This document shows, one piece after another, positions 11,640 through 23,968 of a DNA stretch of 64,000 bases. The position numbers and the translations under genes were made by a program. The stretch is from Protea cynaroides. Taxonomy: Eukaryota > Streptophyta > Magnoliopsida > Proteales > Proteaceae. Numbering within the stretch: the stretch's first letter is position 1; each line of letters begins with the position of its first letter. The notes under the pieces are model-generated. The model made no database searches, was not told where the DNA came from, and saw only the letters and a program-made list of their open reading frames with translations. Location: assembly GCA_028583415.1 (NCBI GenBank), contig CM053275.1, positions 8,681,208 to 8,745,207 of the forward strand. Direction: 5' to 3'.

Positions 11640-13222
11640 GAAAATTTTTCATCTAACCTCCAAAAACTATGTCAAATTCGATCTACTACCCAATGGTTTC
11701 TAGAAATTCTAACTGGTCCCATTTAACTGACAGACTTGACTGAACATGTGAGTAGACATTTCTACCCTTTCTTTTTGAAACTTTAAAACATTAAAATGAG
11801 ATAAAGTTACTAATTTACCCTTTCTTTAAAACATTAAAATAAAACTAAAAAAAAAAAAAAAATCATAAAATTTCATCACTTGCAAGTTGTATCTCAGATC
11901 GGGAACTGAGAATCATTCATGATCAATAACGATTACCATGGCCGGACAGAGTTGCATGTTTTATATCATCCTCATTAGTACTCCATTACCTAATCTTTAA
12001 TGATCTCAAGTCCTTCCAACTCAAATCTAGATTCATTAAAAAGAAATATATTCCACTTCGATTGCTTGGTCATTTCGAAATCTAGGTCAAGAAAATCTAT
12101 TCCTTTCCAGATCTCGATTATCCTGCCTGAAGTTCTACAAATCTCGCTAAATGAAGCTTTCTTTTATTTTTACTTGTCTCCGATTTTATAGAGATGATGT
12201 GGAGCCATGAGGAATTTTTGTTCTGAAATCATATGTCCCTCTTCTCGGACTCTCTCTCTTAATCTGCCCCTACTCCCTATCTTCTCTCCTTCTTACTTCT
12301 TCTCTTTCACTTTTCTCCCACAATTCATCTTTTTTTCCCTAAAATTTCTTTACCCTCGGACTCTCTCTCTCACTCTGGCCACGGCGACGGCCCCATTCGC
12401 TATCTTCTCTCCTTCCTACTTCTTCTCCTTCACTTTTCTCCCACAATCCCTATTTTTTTTTTCTAAAATTTCTTTACCTTCCCCTCTTCTCGAACTCTCT
12501 CTCTCACTTTGGCCACCAACGACCCCACTCCCTATCTTCTCTCCTTCCTACTTCTTCTCCTTCACTTTTTCTCCCACAATCCCTATTTTTTTTTCTAAAA
12601 TTTCTTCACCTTCCCCTCTTCTCGGACTCTCTCTCTCACTCTGGCCACGATGACCCCACTCCCTATCTTCTCTCCTTCCTACTTCTTCTCCTTCACTTTT
12701 CTCCCACAATCCCTATTTCTTCTCCCGTAATCTTCTCTCAATCTCTATATAGATCCCCTTTCGTTTCTTGCTTGGATTGGACTCATCCGTAAAACCTTTT
12801 AACTGACAAAAAAAAAAAAAAAAAAACAACAACAAAAACCCTTTTAACTGAAGTATCTTTAGAGAAACGAAAAAAAAAATTGCAGACATTGAACTCCGAT
12901 GTAGGAAACGATCAGAGGAGGATCTCCTTGTTTCTTGCTCTTCGTCTCCAAATTTCTAGGGCTTGGGAAGAAAGAAACTTGAAAAACAGATGGGAATAAG
13001 GGCATTATTGTCTTTTACTTTTAGAATAAGGGTATTATTGTCCTAATATTTGCAACTAACGGGACTCTACTAACGGGTGGGATCTCTTTGATTAACGGTG
13101 AAAAAATTTTGGATGATAGATGAGACATTTGAAAACCTTTTGGGTGTTAGATGAGACTTTTGAAACTTTTAGGGGTTAGATCGAATTTGACATAGTTTTT
13201 GGGGGTTAGATGAAATTTTTTC
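11640..13222. mobile_element. Inner Mutator-like element nested in another MULE
   Basis: The left end (11640-11694) begins GAAAATTTTTCATCTAACC. The reverse complement of the right end (13168-13222) begins GAAAAAATTTCATCTAACC, and both continue through AAAAACTATGTCAAATTCGA. The 9-bp duplication TATGGAGAA is perfect at 11631-11639 and 13223-13231. No transposase frame is present. The core carries a CT-rich minisatellite (12244-12735) that gives one long low-complexity open frame. The right arm also repeats a GTTAGATGAGAC-like motif. Non-autonomous MULE. Confidence 0.92.
12244..12735. repeat. CT-rich minisatellite, about four units
   Basis: Units begin near 12244, 12355, 12489 and 12621, giving periods of about 111, 134 and 132 bp. 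Each has CTCGGACTCTCTCTCTCAC-like starts, a TCTCTCCTTCCTACTTCTTC core and CCCACAATCCCTATTT-like ends. The period allows a 148-codon open frame (12207-12653), but its composition is what a CT repeat would give, so I do not call a gene. Confidence 0.85.
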
Positions 13223-13751
13223 TATGGAGAACATCAACAGAAACAACAAACAAAGCACTTAAATTTCACAAATTTGAACTAAAAAACAAGGGGAAGGACA
13301 ATAAAGATCAGAAAGTACAGCAACTAGTTCTTAATAAACATACCTTATATCTCAAATTTCAAATGAGATAGCTTGAAACTGTCCTGACAGGATCTTTTTC
13401 TTTCTTTTTTCTTCTTTTTTAACTTGGACTCTACACCAAACGGTAGGAGCAGAAAACTGTTTCTACTTGCCTCTCTAATGGATCCTCTCTCTCTCTAATG
13501 CTTTTTTTTTATTAAAACATAGGAAAAAAAATCAAACAAATTCCGATGAAAAAAATGAGTTTTTTTCTCTTACAAAAGGGTATTATTGTCATTCAAATAT
13601 TTTCTAACGGCTGACATTAGCAACTAACAGCTCTGTTAGTTAGTTCTGTTAGTTGCTTTTGGATCTTTTTGATAAACGTTTATCTAATTTAAGTGGTAGG
13701 TGATTTTATCAATTCTTTTTTAGTGCTAGATGAAAATTTCCCTATATTGAA

Positions 13752-14538
13752 TATCTCTAGACTATCTCTTCATTGTTCTCAAAATCCCATCCAAGTACAT
13801 GACCCCACTGAGTCAAGAGATTCCTCTTCAAGCTCTCCTTAAACTCATTAAAGCCTTATAATCTATCGGATTTCAATTACCTATTGAACACCAGTGGGAA
13901 TAGTTCACCTGCATGTACTTGTATCATTTTTGAGATTTCATCACTGTCCACATTCAATGGGTCTCATACTCTAGAAGTACATGTACATACAGATGATCCG
14001 AACTCAACACCGATCAATCTTCCTAAACCCGATAACTAGGAACTCATTAAAGTCTAATAAGTTATCGTTCAACAAAATACGTAAATCACGTATAATATAA
14101 TAAAAATAATAATATAACATATAATATGCATATAATACGCGTATTAACTAACCAAGTGCTAACCACACTTGAGAATTTCTTGATGAGATGTTACTGAACT
14201 ATCTATAATTCTTTCATTTCTCATGGATCTGAGGTTCAAACGGTATCAGTGGTCTTACCAGGGGAAAAAAAAAAAAGAACAACAGTATCAGTGGAGCCGC
14301 CATTCTTCATCGATCGTGACCGTCCGTGCAACTGGAGATCTCGCCCATAGGTTTAACAGCCAGATCGACCGCAGAGCTCTACAAGTAGGTGGGTCACGTC
14401 TGGTACCGCTGAGATAGGGATAGAGGGAAAATTCCAGGAAGGAGAGAGAGAGAGAGAGACTGATTACGGTAACAAGTTGGGAACTGTAGAGAGATTTAAT
14501 AGAGTCCATCTACGTTTGCTTGGGTACGTATGCGTACG

Positions 14539-14543
<5 letters not shown>
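13752..14543. promoter_or_regulatory. Upstream region of the WNK kinase gene
   Basis: No gene recognised. 14090-14150 is very AT-rich with ATAATAT-type repeats. The stretch from about 14430 has GA-rich tracts and probably belongs to the promoter or 5' leader of the downstream gene. No clear TATA box at a defined distance could be fixed. Confidence 0.3.

Positions 14544-14581
<38 letters not shown>
14544..14581 (+). repeat. GA microsatellite in probable WNK 5' leader
   Basis: About 19 GA repeats lie roughly 250 bp before the WNK start codon. GA/CT repeats in 5' leaders are common in plants; the IDM1-like gene in this window also has one. Confidence 0.85.
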
Positions 14582-14584
<3 letters not shown>

Positions 14585-14834
14585 TTCTTCGGTTCTTCCG
14601 TTTTGTCATGTTTTGTCGTGGATGGGTTGGGATGCTTTTTTGTATATGAGTTGAAGTTTGTCCTTAAATGGACTCACTGAGGCTCTCGTGATCTCTCTCC
14701 ACAGTATTCGTTTGATTGTTTTTTTAATTTTTATTTGATTCACAATCTTTCTTCTTCTTATTTGATTCAGAGAAAAGAAGCGATACGGTTATAATTTGCA
14801 AGGTAGAAAACAAATCTAAACCAGCAGAAGAACC

Positions 14835-17588
14835 ATGAATGAATACAGAATGAATGGGCTTACACCGATTGAACCAGAGTATTCTGAGTTTGTCGAAGTT
14901 GATCCCACTGGAAGATATGGGAGGGTACACCATTTTTCTCTGCTTTTCGTTTTAATTTTGAAATTGTGTTCTTTGTAAGAGTTCTAAGCTTGGTATTGGG
15001 TTTCATTTCTTTGTTGCAGTACAATGAAATCCTTGGCAAAGGAGCATCAAAGACAGTGTATGTGATTTTGGATTTTTTTTTCTGGGTCATTTATTGAGTT
15101 TTCTGAAGTGGGTAGTTGATAATTTTGTTCTCTGTTTTTGTGGGTTGATGCAGTTACAGAGCTTTTGATGAGTATGAAGGGATTGAAGTCGCTTGGAACC
15201 AGGTCAAGCTCTATGATTTCTTGCAGAGCCCTGAAGATCTCGAGAGGTTATACTGTGAAATCCATCTTCTTAAGACATTGAAGCATAAGAATATCATGAA
15301 GTTCTATACATCTTGGGTTGATACTTCAAGGAGGAACATCAACTTTGTGACCGAGATGTTCACCTCTGGGACTCTTAGGCAGTAAGTATTTTCGATCTGT
15401 TTCCTTTTGGGGCTCTTTGTTTATCTGTTCTCATTTTCCTGGTTTTTCTGGAAAGGTACCGGGAGAAGCACAAGAGGGTTAACATTAGAGCGGTGAAGCA
15501 TTGGTGTAGACAGATCTTGAGAGGTCTTCTTTATCTACACAGCCATGACCCTCTTGTGATTCACAGAGATCTCAAGTGTGACAACATCTTCGTAAATGGG
15601 AATCAAGGAGAAGTTAAGATTGGCGATCTCGGACTCGCTGCAATCCTCCGTAAATCACATGCCGCTCACTGTGTAGGTACGTTACACATTTCTGCAATCC
15701 CTGAAAAATTTCATCAACAAACCGTCTTTTCATGCTTTTGACGCGAAGGGTTTGCTAAGCGTTTCTGATTTTAAATGCCCTTTTTTCTGCAACTAATTGA
15801 ACATGAATTGATTAAGAGAGAGGAATTAGGTTGGAAGTTTCACATATATTTTGGGTTTCACTGTTCCTCTTTTCACTCAGGCACACCAGAGTTCATGGCC
15901 CCAGAAGTATATGAAGAGGAGTACAATGAACTTGTTGACATTTATTCTTTTGGAATGTGCGTCTTGGAAATGGTCACTTTTGAATATCCTTACAGTGAAT
16001 GTACCCATCCTGCTCAGATCTACAAGAAAGTTGTATCTGTAAGAACTCGCAATTTCTCCTTGTTTTCGCTCCTTCTCGTCTCTGGTTCTCTGGTTTTTAT
16101 CCATTTACAGTGTTTTTCTGTTGTATCTAATAGGGGAAGAAACCAGATGCTCTGTATAAAGTTAGGGATCTTGAAGTGAGACAGTTTGTAGAGAAGTGTC
16201 TGGCCACTGCATCTCGAAGGCTCTCTGCGAGGGAGCTTTTGAAGGATCCTTTTCTTCAAATCGATGATTGTGGCACCGATTGTAGGGCAATAGAATTGAG
16301 GCCAGAACTTGATGACATGGGTCCTCTCCTAAGACAGCCTATCTATGAGCTCCATCACAGTAGCAGTTCATTGATTAATGGCTACTCTAATGGCTTTGAT
16401 CATGAACCGGAGAATGGATGGGGTTATCATCATCTGTCTGAGATTGAACACAATGGGATTGAACTTTTCACTTACCAAGAGGATGACCATTCTGATGATG
16501 TAGACATTTCCATCAAAGGGAGGAAGAGAGAAGATGATGGAATCTTTTTGAGGCTCAGAATTGCAGATAAAGAAGGTTAGATATAGATTTCTTGACTTCC
16601 TTTTTTTTTTTTTTTTTTTTTTGGTGTCTTATTGATTTGCATAACTATAATTTGATTCTCTTTATTTGTTTTAGCTTCAAATTAAGAATTGCAATTCTCC
16701 CATGCAGACCGAATCCGAAACATCTACTTTCCTTTCGACATTGAAACAGATACGGCTTTGAGTGTGGCAAAAGAAATGGTTGTTGAGTTAGATATCACTG
16801 ATCAAGATGAGACTAAAATAGCAGATATGATCGATGGGGAGATTTCTTCATTGGTGCCAGAATGGAAGCCAGGACATGGCGTAGAGGAAAGCCCCCTCTT
16901 TGAAAATGCAAATGCAAGCTTCTGTGACAACTGTGACTCCAATGGCTCCTCCACTGGTTCCCTTATGGACTATCTCTCTAAGAATAAGCCAGGAGCCACG
17001 AACCTACAACTAGTCCAGTGTTCTCATCATGGTTGTTCTGAAACACATGGTCGGTTCGAAGAGATCACATACCAAGTTGAAGGGTCAGAGCATTGTATAA
17101 CAGAGGGTGCACCAATGTTATCAAGCCATTCTGATTGCATACAGTATGCTGATATCTGGGCTAAGCATGAAAGCCCTGAATTAAGTTTTGAATCTTATGG
17201 GGAGACCCACTCTGATGTGGACCATGAGCAGGTGGATCAATCGCTCTGTTCCAAAGATGAGAAAGTGATAGACCATGGTTCTACTAATCCTTCATTAGCT
17301 TGTGACTTCTCGGATGATCACGATAATGAGATCAGACAGGAAGTGAGATGGCTCAAAGCAAAGTATCTGATGGAATTACGGGAGCTTTGTGATCGACATT
17401 TAGGAATCAAGTTAAATGCTTCATCTCCAAGGTCCGAAAGCAAGGAACACAAGATATATTTATCCGTTCATGTCCAGAAGAAATTTCCCAATTCTGAGGC
17501 AACTGATGAATCTTCTAGTCCAGAGTATTTGAACACTAGTTCTTTTCTTCCTCATCCTATTCGCAGGACTACATCCCTTCTTTTTTGA
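14835..17588 (+). CDS. WNK-family serine/threonine protein kinase, 7 exons, 685 aa
   Basis: Exons: 14835-14924, 15020-15057, 15154-15381, 15456-15676, 15881-16038, 16134-16575 and 16708-17588; every junction is GT-AG and phase is kept. Residues about 31-290 form a kinase domain. The WNK signature is visible: the ATP-binding lysine sits in the glycine loop (GKGASK, K41), while the usual lysine position is asparagine (VAWNQVKL). HRDLKCDN is at 155-162, DLG at 176-178 and GTPEFMAPE at 193-201. Residues about 381-450 look like the OSR1/WNK PF2-type C-terminal domain (IFLRLRIADKE and following). Residues 600-628 are helical and charged. An in-frame TAA at 14817 supports this start. Overall it most resembles the Arabidopsis WNK2/WNK3 type, judged from memory. 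Plant WNKs act in signalling linked to flowering time, circadian rhythm and stress; the specific role here is unknown. Confidence 0.95.
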
Positions 17589-19693
17589 TGTTTGAGAGGT
17601 TAAGGCTCTCAAATTCTTTCACTGGATCCTCAAACACAAGCTGTATTAGCAGGCATTATACCTTTAGTGCTGCCCCTAAAGTATACTTCCCTGTTGGGGA
17701 AAGCCAATTGGAGAAGATGATGGCGTCTCTGTAATTATGAACTAAGTTGTAATTTTCTTACAGCTTGTAGACTCCCTGAACTGTGAATCACTTTACCCAT
17801 TTTTGGTAAGGTATTAAAACAAATTTTCTGTTGATTACCATGTAAAAATGAGGAAAAGGAAAATTTTCCTACTTGTTTTAATGTAAAATACAATTGAAAA
17901 ATTACAAAATATTACATCAGAGCCTGAATATTATAAATGAGAAGAAAGAAGGTGATGTCTATTTGTTTTTGTAGAGGAAGAACTCCAGATTCTTGAGTCA
18001 TTGAATTATATTGCATTATCAGTCCTGCTGAAACAACTCATGTCTAGGAACCTTTGACAACCTGTTTTCCTCAAATTATGTGACATGTTCCATATAGGGG
18101 ACCTGGGGTCCTTAGTTGCTGCTTTTAGGTCCCCCTTACATGACAATAACCAGACAGTACAGTACAGTATGGATCTGCCGAAAGTTTTAAAGCTTCATGC
18201 CTCATCTTTTCTCCCAATGTGCCAAACCCAGCACTGATCTCCATGCTCCAAGCTGACACCCCCACATACGACCATGAGTCATCACTGAAGAAGCCCATAA
18301 AAAATATCTAACCTGAAAGTGGTTCATTGAAGAAAGAGATTATGAAGTTTTTTTTCATTTTCCATGCACACGAGGCCAAGCTATATTTTAAAGCAGAATT
18401 TGTGATTGAATTTGATTAAGACAGCCAACTTTAGTAGGGGATAAGCATTATGGAAAGGTAATGGTAGATCAATAATGCATTTTTTATTATGTTAGGAAAA
18501 AGTGGGAAAGCTTGAAAATGAAAAGTGATGTGCAGGACAGTCTTTGAATCACTGTAAAGCTTTATACTTTTTTTTTTTTACTTTCTTGCATTAATAATGT
18601 GATAATGATGATGATACGATCTTGCACTTCTTTTTCAAGGAAGAAAAATAAGCAATAAAAAGAGGGTAGGGATGCTTTTCAAGATTAAGATTCACAACAG
18701 CCAGGGATTACTTTAATACTTGCGTTCTTGAATGTTCTTCTTATACCGAACGTCCTTCTCAGCTTGAATTCCACGACCAAAAAGTAACATAGTAAGGAAC
18801 CGTACAAACCGCAAGCTATAGTGGCTCTATGTAGGATCCCAATATCCATGACCCACTGTGGCAACTTGCACTCATATCTCAAGCTTTCTCTAGTGAAGTA
18901 TTAAATCCCCCAAAAACTTTTCTGGATTAAGAAAATATATTGAAAATTATACTGAAGGAAATAAGCATGTAAACAGCTTGCAGCAATAAGAGAATATGAT
19001 CCAATCTATAGGGGAATAATGAAATTGCCAATCAGAAGAGGACAAGTGTCCTACATAAACACTCAATCAAGACGACACGTGTAAACTCGCTACAAATGCC
19101 ACTTCATAGGTGGGTTAAATGGAAAGGCCATCTCCATAATCTTGAATACGGGATAACTGCAAATCTTCCTTTATTATGAAGGATCCCCCCAATCTCGACC
19201 ACATGCCAGTCCCTGAAGATGTTTGCAAGCTAGAATCTTGAAAACACTCAAGGAAAGCCTATCGTAGGATTGTCGTTTGACAATTGTGAGGCTCTCCTAT
19301 CCATGTCTAACCCTTATTTTTAAGGGATTAGATTATGGGTACACCAACATTCTTTGTCCAAACTACAACGACAGTGATAAGCTATGCACAATCAAATCAG
19401 ATCTGGATAAGGATAAGATCAGTTAGTAGAATAGTTACCAATTCAGTCTAGATAAAGATAAGATTAGTAACTAGATTTTTTGAGTTTGAATTATTGTAAC
19501 GGCTCATACAGGATTCATCCCTTTTGTATAATCTCTATATAAAGAAACCACTGTAAATGAAATACATCAAGCAGCTCTAAAACTTTTAGTACCATATCTT
19601 CCAAAACCAAGTTGTGTACCGTCCGGTTTGCAACCCCTACTACATCTACCCTTACAGAGTTCATCTCCAATTGTTATTGTTCTGCAATCTTTA
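17589..19693. other. WNK 3' region and intergenic DNA; copia LTR at the right end
   Basis: The first 200-300 bp are probably WNK 3' UTR; I could not fix a poly(A) site. No gene is recognised after that. The final 300-350 bp, just upstream of the primer binding site at 19694, are the likely 5' LTR of the copia relic. They include the string TCTCTATATAAAG near 19530, which resembles an LTR TATA box. The left LTR boundary was not determined and no matching 3' LTR was found. Confidence 0.45.
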
Positions 19694-19706
19694 TGGTATC
19701 AGAGCC
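19694..19706 (+). other. tRNA-iMet primer binding site of the copia relic
   Basis: TGGTATCAGAGCC matches the standard plant initiator-Met primer site. It lies 39 bp before the first gag ATG at 19745. Confidence 0.85.
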
Positions 19707-19744
19707 ATAAGCTACACCTCAATTTTTTCTCGATCCCCTCTCCA

Positions 19745-21175
19745 ATGGCATCGTCCACACCTACGCCTCCTATCCCTTCTCCTAGCCTTACTATCGGCAA
19801 TGGTGCTCCCCCAACTACGCCTCCTTCCATGGTTATCTCCAATATCACAAGTTTCATTCCTATCAAACTCTCATCTAGCAACTACCTCTGGAAATCTCTC
19901 ATTGAACCTATTCTAAGAGTTCACAAACTCATGCATCTCATTGATAGAACAACACTTTCTCCCGTTCCAATCGTATCACAGTGGTATGAACAAGATCAAA
20001 TGTTGTTGTCCTGGATCAGCGGCACACTTAGTGAGACTGTTCTCCCCTATATTGTCAGAATATCCTATGCCAAGAAGGCATGGGATCTCCTCAATTAAAG
20101 GTATGCTTCAACATCTCCTGCTAACGTCATAGCTCTCAAACAGCAACTCACTCGAACAAAAAAGGGAACTCAGACTACGTCTGATTATCTCCAACAATTT
20201 AAGCATGTTACTGATCAACTCGCCGCCTCTGGTTCTCCAGTCACTGAAGATGGTGTAATTTTATATGTTCTTAGTGGTCATCCACCATCGTATCGATAGT
20301 TTGCATCTTCCATTAACATCCGTGGACTCACGGCTACCCTCTCACTTGCTAAACTGCACTTTATTGATCTGTGAAGAAATATCCCTTGCTAAGGAAGGCT
20401 CACACAATCTTCCCACTGCCTTTGCTGCAACCAGACCAAGTAAACCACACACAGGCCGTGGTCAATCCTCCTTTCACGGCAGGTTCCATATTGGTGGTCG
20501 CGGTGCTCCATTTCAGTGACGATCACCATTCTCTAATGATGCTGGCCTTCTTCCCTCTCCCACTAGTGCTCCCACAGGTGGTTCATCTTCTCACAGACCT
20601 TAGTGTCAAATCTGTCACAAAATATGTCATCTTGCAATAGACTGTTACCATAGAATGGATTACGCTTATCAAGGAAGACGTCCCCTAAATAAATTGGCAG
20701 CCATGGTCTCCCACACAAACAATGTTGTTGATACCTGGTACATTAATACAGGTGCCACCAACCACATCACCCCTGACATTGAAGCTCTACACATCACCAC
20801 TCCATATGCTGGTACAGACTCTGTAAAAGTTGGTAATGGTCAAGGTTTGCACATCTCCCATATTGGTTCTTCTTCTCTCTCATTCCCTTCATATGAAAAA
20901 TATTCTCCATTGTCCCACTGCTTCCACCAACCTGTTATCAGTTCATAAATTTTCAATTGACAATCATTGGGTTTTCCTCTTTAATGCTTCTGGTTATTCC
21001 ATTCAGGACAAGCACACAAGGAAGGTCTGGCTGAAAATGGTCTCTACCCACTTCAACCTTCCCTCCTTCCTCGGTTCAAATCACCTCAAGCTCTATTCAA
21101 CACCATCTCTAGACAGCTCATATAAGATTCAAAACATGCCCAAGATCAAATGCGATCACTCAGATCCTGCCTAAA
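19745..21175 (+). pseudogene. Degenerate Ty1/copia gag and protease remnant
   Basis: A frame from 19745 to 20098 gives a copia-type gag start (IKLSSSNYLWKSLIEPIL, then WYEQDQMLLSWISGTLS). It breaks at a stop near 20096 and continues in the same frame with gag residues (LQQFKHVTDQLAASG), then further stops. A knuckle-like CxxC..H segment lies near 20610-20650. A protease-like motif WYINTGATNHIT lies near 20730-20770, with Asn where the catalytic Asp of the D(S/T)GA motif is expected. Pre-integrase-like sequence (LLSVHKFSIDNHW) follows, and similarity is lost near 21175. Integrase, reverse transcriptase and the 3' LTR are missing. Clearly dead. Confidence 0.85.
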
Positions 21176-22976
21176 TCCATGCTACTCCATGCCCCTCTAC
21201 ATATAGAGACTATAATGAAGGTAACGGGATCCAACTTTTGGCATACTTACTCTCTCCTGTCATTCTGCTAAACCTCACCTCTACGGGAGCTTGTATTCCA
21301 TTGATTCAGAACTCCAACTGCTTGGTTCCAGTTCTAACTTAGGCATCAGAGTGGCCACTGGGTTTCCGAACCCGCCCTAACTGCCTAATTTGCGTCCCCC
21401 TTTATAGGTGTAATCCTTAGAAAGCTCCGGAAGAGAACCAACGACAATACAACCCAATCACCTTGATGGGGAGAGAGGTTGAGAAACAAACAGTGAAAAG
21501 CATGGTTTAAATCAATTAATCATATGAATAAGATATGATAAGTAACCGAGTCAAATGGTTGCCCTGTTTGTTGTGGTTGATTTCAGATCTTTACTCCTAT
21601 GCAAACATTGCCAGCCACAGGCTATACAGCCTTGAATCTGGGACCAGGACCACAGTCCTATAGAAAATGGCATAGACAGTAAAAAGCTGAGGAGATTTGC
21701 CTTAGTCTTGTTGAGTGGGAGTGGTCTTGATTCATGATACAAAACACGAACAAACTAATAAAAGATAAGCTGTGGTCTCATCTATTTGTTATTCCGCGGA
21801 GAATGGCCTTCAAGAGAGAGCATTTCATGCGGTTTGTGACTAGGCCTTTGAGGCCTACTAGTTGAAACTACTGCTGATTGTCTCCTCTTGGCCTGCTAGG
21901 TCTGGTTCTCCAACTTTCCTTCTCTTACCTAGTCCAACTTCCCCATCTCATATATTTTCACCAATCACATAATCATTCTAGATGTTTTCTCAATCAGTTC
22001 TTCCCACTGTCACAATGGGTTTTTTTCCCACATGTACTGTCTGTCCCAAGAGGAGCTTACCCTTCCATTGGGAATTCAATGTCACAGATTGACCAACATG
22101 TGGAATTTCACTCATTCATTCAAGATCCAATACACTTTCTATCTTTATCAATCATGTAATCATCCATTTTGGATTTGAAGGACATCACTTCTAGAGTGAT
22201 GGTTAGATTTACATAGCCTCCTAACACAGATTTTCTGAACTTGATGAAGAGATCAATCCACCACAAACAATGTCCCCCTGTCCAACTTCAAAGAGTAATA
22301 TTTTACAGGTAGCACCAAGGAATGGGGGCTCCATTGGTTATCATTGGAGTACCACTTTTTTTTATAATTTATTTTAAATAGCCATCGCAGTACCATTTCC
22401 ATTAAAATGGCTTCAAATATCAATTAAAGAACACAGAGAATGGCTTGCAATCGCAAAAAGCAGCAAGTCCATGTAGCAAGAAGCCAAGAATGCAATTAAA
22501 CAACCACAGCTGAGGAGTTGGATCACCCATTGAACGAGTGAAGTTAACCATGCACATGCCACAACCATGCACATGCCACTCAAGCTGAAATCCTGCTATG
22601 AGCCACCACATCAAACAGATTGGCTTCATATCCTTCTTTTCCTTTTTTTAAAGACAAATTGTGATTTCAGATCTTCATCTGGGCCGCAACTAGCATAGAC
22701 GATGTGAAGCAGTAGATTTGAACAAGAAGACAGTAAACATTTTAGATTTAAACCAATGAACACATCACAGTTAGTGAATGAAATATCTCGTTTGTGGGAG
22801 ACACATCCCTGCTTATCTACAAATACTGTACAACAAGCTCAATGATGCCACTTGGATCCTTACCACTCTACCTCATACTTATTTCACAAACTTATACAAG
22901 GTTAAACTGATTATTTATCCTTATAGAGGCCTCAAAAGTGGGTAATCTTCAAGAAGTTTTGGGCTCTAACAGAGTG
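21176..22976. other. Intergenic, nothing recognised
   Basis: No gene or element could be supported. A small local repeat, ACCATGCACATGCCAC, occurs twice near 22546-22580. Confidence 0.4.
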
Positions 22977-23968
22977 TCATTTTCTTTCTGAGGAGTCCAC
23001 AACACCTCCACTACCTGGCATGTAAAGCAACACATATTTCAGGAACTGAAACAAAAAGTGCAGTGGATGTCATGTAAGGTATATTTTACTGTTATTACCT
23101 GAGTTTTGCTAAAGGAAATGGAACCCAACTTTTGCAAGGCCTCCTTCAAGTCTGCACTACCAATGATGATAGGTAATTTATGAAATCCATCCACAGCCAC
23201 CAGTCTTGTTATCAGAAAATGGGGATATTGGATAAGAAATAATGTGAAACAGAAAAGGGCAAAGAAAGAGGGGAAGAGGGTGGGAGGGGACCCCACAAAA
23301 TATGATTCAGAAGCCAAACATCTTTTCTTACTGATAGGATAAGAGAACAATTCATAATCAAAGCTCAATAATCCAAAGAAGAAAAGAAAAAAAAAAACTA
23401 TAGCAGACAAATGAAACTAATATTTACACTGAAATGGAGAAATTCATTCAAAGGGGACAAAGCCCAACCTCATTTCTGTAGTTGATTTTTGAGGTTGGTC
23501 ATAAAGAATAATTAGAGGTGACATTAAAAGAACAAGTAGCCTGTTTTTCCAGACATAGTACACAAGCCATGTCCATCCAGATAAGAGCATGGTTGAGAAC
23601 ATATAAACACGATCACTATCTTGGGGGGGTGGGGGGGTGCTATTATGACAGAGACTTGGTCAAGGGCTGCTTTCTCTTTGTCTCTGAGAAGCACAATGGG
23701 AAACTTAATTAACAACATAGAGCAAGGAATAGAAAAATGTTGGCCTTCTGTGGTTAAGTCTCTACCTTATCATTCTTTGTTGATTTGATAACTTCCTAAA
23801 GAACTATCCTATGTCCTTTCCTGTCTTCTTCATCCAATATTTTCCCTCATTTTTTTTTTTCTTGGGGATGGTGGGGGGTTGCTGGACCTGCAGTCCTACC
23901 TCAGCCCAGATGAAAGATTGCATGGTAGTAGCATTAGAACTTTTATCCAAACTATTAGAACATGCATC
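22977..23968 (-). CDS. Candidate 3' exons of an unrecognised gene
   Basis: Three exon-like segments lie on the minus strand: 23900-23968 (23 codons, ending SFIWAE, with a TTTTCAG acceptor and GAG|GTAGGA donor); 23099-23204 (reading VAVDGFHKLPIIIGSADLKE and on to SISFSKTQ, with a CAG|GTAATA donor); and 22977-23045 (FLKYVLLYMPGSGGVVDSS, ERK, stop, with a TTTGTTTCAG acceptor). The last two join in frame across an unusually short intron of 53 bp. The first two are not phase-compatible directly, so an exon between them is missing from this model. I do not recognise the family. This could be a real gene whose 5' part lies to the right, or a decayed copy. Confidence 0.4.

Larger units (their letters stand above)
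10936..13742. mobile_element. Outer Mutator-like element (MULE), non-autonomous
   Basis: The left end (10936-10992) and the reverse complement of the right end (13686-13742) align for about 57 bp, sharing GGAAATTTTCA, CTAAAAAAGAATT-like and AAATCACCTACCAC stretches. A perfect 9-bp duplication TATATTGAA flanks the element at 10927-10935 and 13743-13751. Long inverted ends with a 9-bp target duplication are diagnostic of the Mutator superfamily. No transposase is visible. A second MULE occupies 11640-13222 inside it, so the outer element is older. The frame at 11232-11465 inside is not recognisable as a captured gene. Confidence 0.9.

Noticed and set aside
12207..12653. 148-codon plus frame
   Set aside because: Its content is produced entirely by the CT-rich minisatellite in the inner MULE; no protein family signal.
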